In this document: in pieces, positions 1 through 6,220 of the stretch
Layout: every line of letters begins with the position of its first letter
How positions within the stretch are numbered: the stretch's first letter is position 1
Origin: an uncultured Eubacteriales bacterium
Lineage (GTDB): Bacteria; Bacillota; Clostridia; Oscillospirales; Acutalibacteraceae
NCBI GenBank assembly: GCA_900315195.1
Contig: OMYD01000022.1
Span: 1 to 42,050, forward strand
DNA: 42,050 nucleotides
Direction: 5' to 3'
The notes under the pieces: model-generated
The model's database searches: none
What the model was told of the DNA's origin: nothing
The model's input: only the letters and a program-made list of their open reading frames with translations
Made by a program: the position numbers and the translations under genes

Positions 1-22
1 ACATATAAAGGGGTAAAAGCAC

Positions 23-1228
23 ATGAGTTTGATTGTACAGAAATTCGGCGGCACTTCGGTGCGCGACGCCGAGCGTGTCATGAACGTTGCGAAAATCGTA
101 ACCGACACCTTTGCCAAGGGCAACGACGTTGTGGTTGTTGTTTCCGCACAGGGCGACACCACAGACGACCTTATAGCGAAGGCTGAGGAGATTAATCCCA
201 ACGCTTCCAGACGTGAAAAAGACATGCTTATGGCGGCAGGCGAGCAGATTTCAATCGCGCTGCTTGCAATGGCAATTGAAAAGCTGGGCTATCACGCGAC
301 TTCGCTTCTGGGCTGGCAGGCAGGCTTCCAGACCTCCTCGGCACACACAAGCGCCAGAATCAGACGGGTAAATGCCGAAAGAATCCGCGAGGCGCTCGAC
401 AAGAAGAACATCGTTGTTGTAGCGGGCTTCCAGGGTCTTTCACGTCACGGCGACATCACAACCCTCGGCAGAGGCGGCTCCGACACCAGCGCGGTAGCAA
501 TAGCGGCGGCAATGCACGCCGACCTTTGTCAGATTTACACCGACGTTGAGGGCGTTTACACCGCGGATCCCCGCAAGGTTGAAAACGCCAGAAAGCTTAA
601 AGAAATCTCTTATGACGAAATGCTTGAGCTTGCCACACTCGGCGCGCAGGTACTTAACAACCGTTCGGTTGAAATGGCTAAGAAATATAACATCGAGCTT
701 GAGGTGCTTTCAAGTCTTGCCAAGGCCTCGGGTACAATAGTAAAGGAGAAAACTAAAATGGAAAAAATGTTAATCAGCGGCGTTGCCAAGGATACAGACG
801 TAGCAAGAATTTCGGTTATCGGCGTTCCCAACACCCCGGGTATCGCGTTTAAGATGTTCTCAAAGCTTTCAGCCAAGGACATCAACGTAGACATCATTCT
901 CCAGTCCATCGGTCACGACGGCAAAAAGGACATCAGCTTCACCGTAGCAAAGTCCAGAGGCAAGGATGCTGTAGCGGCTCTTGAGGATTACATGGTAAGC
1001 CACGGCGCCAAGGAAGTTCTCTACGACGACGAGGTTGCCAAGATCTCTATCGTAGGTGCCGGCATGGAGAGCCACGCGGGCGTTGCCACAAAGATGTTTG
1101 AGGCTCTTTATGACGCTCAGATCAACATCCAGATGATTTCCACCAGCGAAATCAAGGTTTCCGTTCTCATCGACATCAACGACGCCGACAAGGCTGTTAA
1201 GGCTATCCACTCAAAGTTCTTTGATTAA
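23..1228 (+). CDS. lysC: Aspartate kinase (aspartokinase)
   Basis: Phosphorylates L-aspartate with ATP, the first step towards lysine, threonine, methionine and diaminopimelate. The N-terminal kinase signature KFGGTSVRD is at residues 7-15 and the RGGSDTSA substrate/ATP motif near residue 150. The last ~140 residues form two ACT domains (the second near GAGMESHAG), the usual feedback-inhibition module. The 401-residue length is normal for the monofunctional Bacillus/Clostridium class. The ATG at 23 follows an AAAGGGG ribosome binding site. An in-frame ATG at 758 has its own strong AAGGAG (see separate entry), so a separate regulatory beta chain of 156 residues is likely, as in B. subtilis LysC. 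A strong terminator follows, so this gene ends its transcript. Only 22 bases upstream are present, so any lysine riboswitch cannot be judged. Confidence 0.96.
   Translation: MSLIVQKFGGTSVRDAERVMNVAKIVTDTFAKGNDVVVVVSAQGDTTDDLIAKAEEINPNASRREKDMLMAAGEQISIALLAMAIEKLGYHATSLLGWQAGFQTSSAHTSARIRRVNAERIREALDKKNIVVVAGFQGLSRHGDITTLGRGGSDTSAVAIAAAMHADLCQIYTDVEGVYTADPRKVENARKLKEISYDEMLELATLGAQVLNNRSVEMAKKYNIELEVLSSLAKASGTIVKEKTKMEKMLISGVAKDTDVARISVIGVPNTPGIAFKMFSKLSAKDINVDIILQSIGHDGKKDISFTVAKSRGKDAVAALEDYMVSHGAKEVLYDDEVAKISIVGAGMESHAGVATKMFEALYDAQINIQMISTSEIKVSVLIDINDADKAVKAIHSKFFD
743..760 (+). promoter_or_regulatory. Internal ribosome binding site and ATG for an aspartokinase beta subunit
   Basis: AAGGAG (743-748) lies nine bases before an ATG (758-760) that is exactly in frame with lysC (codon 246). 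Translation from here would give a 156-residue protein made only of the ACT regulatory domains. B. subtilis aspartokinase II is known to be made as alpha and beta chains from nested in-frame starts. The arrangement here matches that; use of the site is inferred. Confidence 0.7.
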
Positions 1229-1250
1229 TTCGGAAATATAAAAGCATATT

Positions 1251-1286
1251 AAAAAAGGACACGGCTCTATGGTCGTGTCCTTTTTA
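1251..1286 (+). terminator. Intrinsic terminator of lysC
   Basis: A perfect 12-bp stem (1252-1263 with 1274-1285, core GGACACG/CGTGTCC) has a 10-base loop and ends in TTTTT. The A-run on the 5' side would also allow function on the other strand, downstream of spoIIE. Confidence 0.9.
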
Positions 1287-1318
1287 GTGTAGGGGCGCAC
1301 CCGTGTGTGCGCCCACAC
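1287..1318. repeat. Short intergenic palindrome
   Basis: GGGCGCAC (1293-1300) pairs with GTGCGCCC (1307-1314), extended by GTGT/ACAC outside. It starts with TGTAGGGG, resembling the TGTAGGGCACGG palindrome near 18358 and, more loosely, the hairpin at 40334. Such GC-rich hairpins between genes look like a dispersed repeat family. The stretch to 1436 holds no gene. Confidence 0.5.
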
Positions 1319-1436
1319 AAATGAAAAATATACAAACGCATTTACATAAACGGTCTGGCGCAAGGCTTTTTACAGAACAACCTGTCTGCCAAAATTCTAA
1401 CCGCTGGCCACCAACCACTAACCACTAAAAACCAGC

Positions 1437-3752
1437 TCAGCTTTCCACCAGTCTTATCGCCACCGCCGTGATGTCGTCATCGCGGGTTTCGGCGCGGCGG
1501 CGGATAGCCTCCTGCACTACAGCCTGAGCCAAATCCTGAACGCTGCCCTCGTTCCATGAGCGAATCAGTCTTTCAAGCCATCTTTCATCACCTGTAATTA
1601 CTCCGTCTGACACCATTACCACCATATCTCCCGCACCGAGCTTTATTGTATCCGATGAAAATTTGATATTATTTAAAATTCCCGCGGGCAGCGACGGCAT
1701 TTCACGCGTCGTCAGCCTGCCGTTTTTCTTTATATATGTCAGCGGAGCGCCCGCCTTTTTCAGCGTTAATCCGCCCGTAAACAGGTCAACGCCCGCCAGG
1801 TCGACCGTTGACAGCGACTCGTCCTCGCTTTTTATCATAAGAGCCGAATTGACAATCTGGAGCGAGCTGTCGGGCGAGAGCCCCGACCTGAGCAGCCTGC
1901 CCATAACCGATACCGCCATATTGCCGTCAACCGCAGCTCTGCCGCCTGTGCCCATGCCGTCGCAGACAAGCGCGTAGGTGTTGCCCATTCCGTCGCTGAA
2001 ATAGTCAATGCAGTCGCCGCACAGCTTGCCGCCGTCGGCTATGTGCTGGTCGGTTCCGATTTCAACATCGTAGAGCGGCATTTCACACATCGCCGCGCGC
2101 ACTCTTCCGCCCTCAAAGCTCAGAGCGGGCAAATCAAACCTCCGTCCGCAGCACTTGCTGACCTCGCGCGCCAAGCCGCCCTTTGAGATTTTTTGGTCGG
2201 GGCGCTGAGAAAGCTCAAGCTCAACGGTCATTCTGCCGCCTCCGCTGCGAAGGCAGACGCAGTCCGCCACGGCGTAGCCCGCCGCGCTAAGGGCGACGAT
2301 AATCCTCTCGGCGCTGTCCTCGTCCGAGACCTCGGTCGAGCTGAACTCCTTTGACAGGTCGCGCAGAATGTCGCTCACGCCCGCAAACTGCCCCGCGACA
2401 ACGCCCCTCAGCTCTGCAACACGGCTCTGAGCTTCCTTTGCAGCCAGAAAATGGCGGTAGTTTTGGTTCATATGCTCGGCGATTTCGCCCTTTTTGCAGC
2501 AGTTTTTTACAAAGGCTTCCTCAACATCCCTGTCGCTGAGCCTCCCCTTTTCCGCCAGAACCTCCTCAAGGCGGTAAAAGTCGTCGCGCGTCACTCCGCC
2601 CTTGTGCTCGTAGCAGTACATTTTCAGTCCGCAGCCGCCGCACACATCACGGGCGACGTTTTCGCAGACCCACTCAAATGTCGGTGAATACATTTCACTC
2701 AGCTTTTCCGAAACCGATTTCACGTCGTTTTTCACGTTTGCAATTGCCTTTGAGGTAAAGTCCAGCCGCATTACAACATTTCGGCGCAGGCTCTCGCCCA
2801 GTGACGTCGTTTTCTCGCTGCCGAAAATCGGCGACACAACATTGCCGACCTCCTTTGGCAGAATCATGAAAATCACCGCTCCGAGCATGCTCTCAATAAG
2901 CACCGCGGGCAGCATGTTTTCCCTGCCGAAGGCGAGGCTCATTATTGAATTTGACATCAGAAAGCTTACAGCGCAGCCCAGCTTTCCAAGGGGCGCGAAA
3001 ACCCCCGACATAAGCCCTCCGAAGGCAAAGCCTCCGCAGATATATCCCAAGCCCGTGTCGGCAAGGCTGAAAACCGCGCCCGTCGCGGCGCCGCTTACGG
3101 CTCCTCCGCCGACGCCTCCGTAACGCGCGCAAAGCAGAATAACCGCGACCGCTATTACGCGCCCGACGGACACGCCCTCAACAGCCAAGTCGCCGAGCGA
3201 CAGCATAAGCACGCAGCCCGTCAGCACCACGCCCGCGCTCTCCTGCCGGGTAAACGCCGAAATGCTCCTGTGACGCGTGCTTAATCGGACTGTCATAGCC
3301 ATAAAGTACGCCGCCGCGCCCGCAAGAGCCGCCTCGATAACGCAGTCGGTCACCGAGGATATTGTTCCCATATTGCCGAACACCAGCGCCACGCCCGTTG
3401 ACAAAACGGTTCCGAAGGCCAAAAGAGGCGCGAACAGCCTGCTCTGCCGTATGAAGTCAAGCTCGCTGAACAGCCAGCGCAGCGCGCCGATTGCCACAAC
3501 CACAGCCACATATCTGAAGCTGCCCGATGGAGTCAGCACCGCGTAGCCGATAGCCGTACCCGCAAGCGACGAAGCCAGCCTGTTTTTCGGAACAGCCGCC
3601 GCGTATGACGCCCCGAACGGAGCCAGATTCCCCATAACCGCTCCGCGTGACACCAGAAACCCCAGCAGCCCGTAAATGACATTTGCCGCCGCGTTTTTAG
3701 CAAAGCTTTTTTCTTCCGCACGCCTTACGCGTGCTGTTTTTACGCTCTCCAT
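1437..3752 (-). CDS. spoIIE: Stage II sporulation protein E (SpoIIE), membrane PP2C phosphatase
   Basis: Dephosphorylates the anti-anti-sigma factor SpoIIAA, which frees sigma F in the forespore; SpoIIE also acts at the polar septum. Residues ~20-310 hold about ten hydrophobic segments. A central cytoplasmic region follows, with a conserved cysteine cluster (CGGCGLKMYC, near residue 370). From ~561 to the end is the PP2C phosphatase domain with its metal-binding motifs CDGMG (597-601), VSDGV (714-718) and RDDDITA (757-763). The 771-residue length is slightly shorter than B. subtilis (827). The ATG at 3752 follows AAAGGAAG. It is transcribed alone, divergently from ruvX, from an unusual long-spacer promoter. 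The spo0A, spoIIAA and sigF partners are not in the window. Reliable identification. Confidence 0.96.
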   Translation of the reverse strand: MESVKTARVRRAEEKSFAKNAAANVIYGLLGFLVSRGAVMGNLAPFGASYAAAVPKNRLASSLAGTAIGYAVLTPSGSFRYVAVVVAIGALRWLFSELDFIRQSRLFAPLLAFGTVLSTGVALVFGNMGTISSVTDCVIEAALAGAAAYFMAMTVRLSTRHRSISAFTRQESAGVVLTGCVLMLSLGDLAVEGVSVGRVIAVAVILLCARYGGVGGGAVSGAATGAVFSLADTGLGYICGGFAFGGLMSGVFAPLGKLGCAVSFLMSNSIMSLAFGRENMLPAVLIESMLGAVIFMILPKEVGNVVSPIFGSEKTTSLGESLRRNVVMRLDFTSKAIANVKNDVKSVSEKLSEMYSPTFEWVCENVARDVCGGCGLKMYCYEHKGGVTRDDFYRLEEVLAEKGRLSDRDVEEAFVKNCCKKGEIAEHMNQNYRHFLAAKEAQSRVAELRGVVAGQFAGVSDILRDLSKEFSSTEVSDEDSAERIIVALSAAGYAVADCVCLRSGGGRMTVELELSQRPDQKISKGGLAREVSKCCGRRFDLPALSFEGGRVRAAMCEMPLYDVEIGTDQHIADGGKLCGDCIDYFSDGMGNTYALVCDGMGTGGRAAVDGNMAVSVMGRLLRSGLSPDSSLQIVNSALMIKSEDESLSTVDLAGVDLFTGGLTLKKAGAPLTYIKKNGRLTTREMPSLPAGILNNIKFSSDTIKLGAGDMVVMVSDGVITGDERWLERLIRSWNEGSVQDLAQAVVQEAIRRRAETRDDDITAVAIRLVES

Positions 3753-3783
3753 AGTTTAAACTTCCTTTGTTTTTGATAAGGAT

Positions 3784-3825
3784 ATTATAGGCTTTGGGGC
3801 GCAATCGTTTTGTCACACCGTGACA
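3784..3825 (-). promoter_or_regulatory. spoIIE promoter with 21-bp spacer and a dyad over the -35
   Basis: On the minus strand, GTGACA (3811-3816) and TATAAT (3784-3789) are 21 bp apart. The -35 lies in a perfect dyad, TGTCAC-ACC-GTGACA (3811-3825). The B. subtilis spoIIE promoter is known for a 21-bp spacer and Spo0A activation. No exact TGTCGAA box is present, so Spo0A control is inferred from the spacing. Confidence 0.55.
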
Positions 3826-3867
3826 GGTTGATTTTATATTCTTTTGTAGAAATTTCTTGCCAACCGC

Positions 3868-3896
3868 TTGTATCTTTTCCGCTTTTGAATTATAAT
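3868..3896 (+). promoter_or_regulatory. Sigma-A promoter of ruvX
   Basis: TTGTAT (3868-3873), 17-bp spacer, TATAAT (3891-3896). The ruvX ribosome binding site AAAGGA follows at 3912-3917. Confidence 0.7.
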
Positions 3897-3925
3897 GTAA
3901 TTATCAAGCTGAAAGGAATAATTAT

Positions 3926-4339
3926 ATGATTATAATGTCGGTTGACTTGGGAAAAGCCAGAACAGGGCTTGCGCTCAGCGATAAAACGGAGTTCTTGGCG
4001 TCGCCGTACAAGGTGATTTTTGAAAAATCGCCCAATAAGCTGCCCGATAAAGTCGCTCAGGCGGCAAAAGAGGCAAACGCTGAGCTTATTGTGGTGGGCT
4101 TGCCGAAAAACATGGACGGAACCGAGGGCGAAAGCGCCCAAAACGCGCGCGCCTTTGCCGAAAAGCTGAAGGAGCTGACTGGGCTGCCCGTTGAAATGCA
4201 GGACGAGCGCGGCACAACCGTAACGGCTCATCATTTTTTAAACGATACCAACACCCGCGGCAAAAAAAGAAAAACCGTGGTCGACGAGGTCGCCGCCACG
4301 ATTATTTTGCAGGATTATTTGGATTCTCGCAAAACTTAA
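3926..4339 (+). CDS. ruvX: Putative pre-16S rRNA nuclease / Holliday junction resolvase RuvX (YqgF)
   Basis: RNase H-fold nuclease of the YqgF family, implicated in pre-16S rRNA 5' maturation and Holliday junction resolution. The N-terminal motif SVDLGKARTGLALSD carries the first catalytic Asp (D7). VVGLPKNMDGTEG, QDERGTTVTA and VVDEVAATIIL supply the remaining family blocks. The 137-residue length is normal. The ATG at 3926 follows AAAGGA. Codons 109 to the middle of 129 lie inside a 62-bp sequence repeated perfectly at 5570-5631, and the last codons (QDYLDSRKT) differ from those after the second copy (QNYLDKRKNK). The gene has therefore probably received a replacement 3' end from an inserted element while staying intact. 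Confidence 0.93.
   Translation: MIIMSVDLGKARTGLALSDKTEFLASPYKVIFEKSPNKLPDKVAQAAKEANAELIVVGLPKNMDGTEGESAQNARAFAEKLKELTGLPVEMQDERGTTVTAHHFLNDTNTRGKKRKTVVDEVAATIILQDYLDSRKT
4250..4311 (+). repeat. 62-bp direct repeat, left copy (ruvX codons 109-129)
   Basis: Identical base for base to 5570-5631; identity stops sharply on both sides. It contains CGTGG (4276-4280) facing CCACG (4296-4300), a small internal inverted repeat that could be a recombination core. It acts as the left junction of the 1,320-bp insert. Confidence 0.92.
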
Positions 4340-4376
4340 AACATCCCACATTCAAAAAATTGATGTGGGATGTTGG
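4340..4376. terminator. Bidirectional terminator between ruvX and the insert membrane gene
   Basis: A 12-bp perfect stem (4340-4351 with 4363-4374, AACATCCCACAT/ATGTGGGATGTT) follows the ruvX stop directly. It lies just beyond the end of the converging gene at 4384. The trailing T-rich tract is weak in both directions. Confidence 0.65.
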
Positions 4377-4383
4377 TTATTAT

Positions 4384-5073
4384 CTATAAAAGCGACATTC
4401 CGCAGTTTTCGCAAAACTTTGCGTTGGAAGGCACTACTTTTCCGCAATATCGGCAATACCTTTTTCTGCTTTCCGGCGAATTTATTGTTCTGTTTTGCTG
4501 AATATGTGAATCGTTAAATTGTATAGGTGAAGCTATGGAATAATGGTTATCGTTTTCTACTCTCGCTTGAGGAGCAATTCCATTATATTTGTATTGATGT
4601 TTATAGTAAGCTATTAAAGATATTATTATTATTCTTAAAAGAATTATCAGTATAGCAACCACTATACCCTCGACGTTCGTTGTTCCAGAACCTGTTTTTG
4701 ATTTGGCGTTAATCCTTCCAAAGAATAATACCATTCCGAGTATTAAAAATACAATAGATAAAGCGGCAAATACAATCATCAACACACCGCCACACAAGCG
4801 CCTGTTTTTCAAGCTGATTATACCCGGAATAATAAACGCCAGTTCCCATAATATGTAAAATAAATAAACTACTATTACAATCGTTATTGATGAATCGAGT
4901 GATTGTAATTTCACGTTTGAACCATATAACGTTTGAATATCTTTCTTTATAGTATTAATTTGATCTATAGAGAGTAACAAACCAATAAAAAAATATATCA
5001 TTATTGCGACTGATGAAATTATTGCTAAAAGAGCAATTGCTTTTCTGATAATCTCAGATTTTTTTAATTCCAT
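4384..5073 (-). CDS. Four-helix membrane protein with C-terminal zinc ribbon
   Basis: Unknown function. A short basic N-terminus is followed by four hydrophobic segments (~8-33, ~50-77, ~88-112, ~126-150 from the chosen start). A cytoplasmic tail then ends in a zinc-ribbon module, CRYCGKVVPSNAKFCENCG. The start is the ATG at 5073 because GAGGTGG lies seven bases upstream; an upstream ATG at 5130 would sit on the promoter -35 and has no ribosome binding site. The gene is divergent from the XRE regulator, shares a control region with it, and is part of the insert in ruvX. The pairing with a repressor suggests tightly controlled expression; a toxin or defence role is only a guess. Confidence 0.75.
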   Translation of the reverse strand: MELKKSEIIRKAIALLAIISSVAIMIYFFIGLLLSIDQINTIKKDIQTLYGSNVKLQSLDSSITIVIVVYLFYILWELAFIIPGIISLKNRRLCGGVLMIVFAALSIVFLILGMVLFFGRINAKSKTGSGTTNVEGIVVAILIILLRIIIISLIAYYKHQYKYNGIAPQARVENDNHYSIASPIQFNDSHIQQNRTINSPESRKRYCRYCGKVVPSNAKFCENCGMSLL

Positions 5074-5101
5074 AATAAACCACCTCATAATAACTATTAG
5101 T

Positions 5102-5176
5102 ATTATATAACAACCTTCAGTTGTTGTCAATAACTAATAATAAGATTTTTAACAAACACCTAAAAGTTGTTAATAT
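5102..5176. promoter_or_regulatory. Divergent promoters with two inverted-repeat operators
   Basis: Minus promoter: TTGACA (5125-5130), 17 bp, TATAAT (5102-5107). Plus promoter: TTAACA (5149-5154), 16 bp, TAATAT (5171-5176). ACAAC-N5-GTTGT (5110-5124) lies in the minus promoter spacer. TTAACAA-N11-TTGTTAA (5149-5155 and 5167-5173) spans the plus -35 and touches the -10. The shared ACAA/TTGT half-sites suggest one regulator, probably the XRE protein next door, acting on both promoters. Confidence 0.7.
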
Positions 5177-5195
5177 TATAGCAAGGGGTGTTATT

Positions 5196-5522
5196 ATGGT
5201 TAGAAATCTCAAAAAACTGCGTAACAAAAAGAAAATAAGCCAACAACAATTAGCCGATATTATTGGCGTTAGTCAACAATCGATAAACAAATATGAAAAC
5301 CATAGTGTAGAGCCTGATATTGAAACCTTAATAAAACTTTCTGAATTCTTCCAGACTTCTGTTGACTATCTTATCGGGCATACCGAAGTGGATCATATTA
5401 TTGAGAAACTTGAACCTTTTGAATTAAATGATGAAGAAAAAAGGCTGATTACTAACTTTCGCAGATTAACTGCCAAACAGAAAAAATGTCTATTTACTGT
5501 AACCGATAGTTATTTTGAATAG
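5196..5522 (+). CDS. XRE-family helix-turn-helix regulator
   Basis: 108-residue protein. An N-terminal Cro/CI-type HTH covers residues 1-60, with the classic pattern SQQQLADIIGVSQQSINKYE and the closing VDYLIGHTE. A short C-terminal helix-rich tail may dimerise. The start is the ATG at 5196 after AAGGGG. The in-frame ATG at 5121 is rejected because it lies upstream of the plus promoter and inside an operator. The protein is probably an autorepressor that also controls the divergent membrane protein. Low G+C and AAA/TTA-rich codon use set it apart from the host genes around it. Confidence 0.9.
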   Translation: MVRNLKKLRNKKKISQQQLADIIGVSQQSINKYENHSVEPDIETLIKLSEFFQTSVDYLIGHTEVDHIIEKLEPFELNDEEKRLITNFRRLTAKQKKCLFTVTDSYFE

Positions 5523-5569
5523 GCTATATAAAACTTTGAATAGAAAAACGACCTCCTTTATATAAAACA

Positions 5570-5662
5570 AACACCCGCGGCAAAAAAAGAAAAACCGTGG
5601 TCGACGAGGTCGCCGCCACGATTATTTTGCAAAACTATCTTGATAAACGTAAAAACAAATAA
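5570..5662 (+). pseudogene. Displaced 3' fragment of ruvX
   Basis: Reads in frame from ruvX codon 109 (NTRGKKRKTVVDEV...) through QNYLDKRKNK to TAA at 5660-5662, with no start codon or ribosome binding site. The first 62 bases are identical to the live gene. It is followed at once by a good terminator, so this is probably the original ruvX end, cut off when the 1.3-kb insert entered. Confidence 0.85.
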
Positions 5663-5670
5663 AAACAAAC

Positions 5671-5704
5671 AAGCCGCCGCGAATAGCCGCGGCGGCATTT
5701 TTAT
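5671..5704 (+). terminator. Intrinsic terminator (ancestral ruvX end)
   Basis: GCCGCCGCG (5673-5681) pairs with CGCGGCGGC (5688-5696), followed by ATTTTTAT. It now terminates transcription leaving the insert and converges on the lipoprotein gene. Confidence 0.85.
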
Positions 5705-5705
5705 A

Positions 5706-6107
5706 TCAGCCCTCAAACGGAGCTACAGTATTAAATTCCTCGTCATCCTGATCCTGCTGCTGTTCCTGCTGATGAGTGGTTGACTGTTCCTCATACGGAG
5801 CTACGGTATTGTCCTCCGGGTCATCCTGAGACGACTGAGATGCCTGAGGCGCCTGAGCAGGCGCTGAGCCGTTTTCTTCGTATGGCGCTACGGTGTTGTA
5901 TTCATCTGTCTGTCCTCCGTTATTATCATTATCGGCAGAGGTTTTGGTCTTTTGACCGCTCGCCTTGGTGGTCGCGGCTGCGGTTGTCGCAGACGCTTTT
6001 GACGATGAACTGTTGCTGCTGCTCTTGGAGCCGCAGCCTGTGATTGTAAACATCGCTGCCGCGGCAATTGCCGCTGTCATAACAATAACTAAAAATCTCT
6101 TTCTCAT
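5706..6107 (-). CDS. Small lipoprotein with three NTVAPYE repeats
   Basis: 133 residues, function unknown. A signal peptide ends in the lipobox TITGC, so the Cys should be lipidated and the protein anchored outside the membrane. The mature part is low-complexity Ser/Ala/Thr and Gln/Asp/Glu. It carries three spaced copies of one motif: YNTVAPYEE, DNTVAPYEE and FNTVAPFEG (the last at the C-terminus). The spacers are acidic and glutamine-rich. The ATG at 6107 follows AAAGGGG. It lies downstream of the sensor kinase gene on the same strand, 113 bases away, so it may be co-transcribed. The regular motif suggests a short peptide ligand or a multivalent attachment element. Confidence 0.8.
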   Translation of the reverse strand: MRKRFLVIVMTAAIAAAAMFTITGCGSKSSSNSSSSKASATTAAATTKASGQKTKTSADNDNNGGQTDEYNTVAPYEENGSAPAQAPQASQSSQDDPEDNTVAPYEEQSTTHQQEQQQDQDDEEFNTVAPFEG

Positions 6108-6220
6108 GGTTATCTACCCCTTTAATTACATTTTTCAGTAGGTTTTTCCTTGACTGTGATTAAAGTATAGCAGACAGAGTATGACAAAAACAGGACAAAA
6201 ACAAGCAGTTTTTTCAAAAA

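Larger units (their letters stand above)
4250..5631. mobile_element. Small genomic insert in the 3' end of ruvX (candidate mini-island)
   Basis: The unit is 1,320 bp (repeat-to-repeat distance), bounded by perfect 62-bp direct repeats, with two genes inside: a zinc-ribbon membrane protein (minus) and an XRE regulator (plus). It is visibly richer in A+T than its neighbours. The left junction regenerates a complete ruvX with a different C-terminus and its own terminator. The right junction leaves the old ruvX tail and old terminator. This is the pattern left by site-specific integration into a gene's 3' end. No recombinase is encoded, so it would depend on one in trans or have arrived by homologous recombination from a relative. 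Confidence 0.65.

Noticed and set aside
1-22. Lysine riboswitch ahead of lysC
   Set aside because: Only 22 bases upstream are available; nothing can be said.
5121-5195. Upstream ATG (5121) for the XRE regulator
   Set aside because: It lies inside an operator and upstream of the promoter; the ATG at 5196 has a good ribosome binding site.
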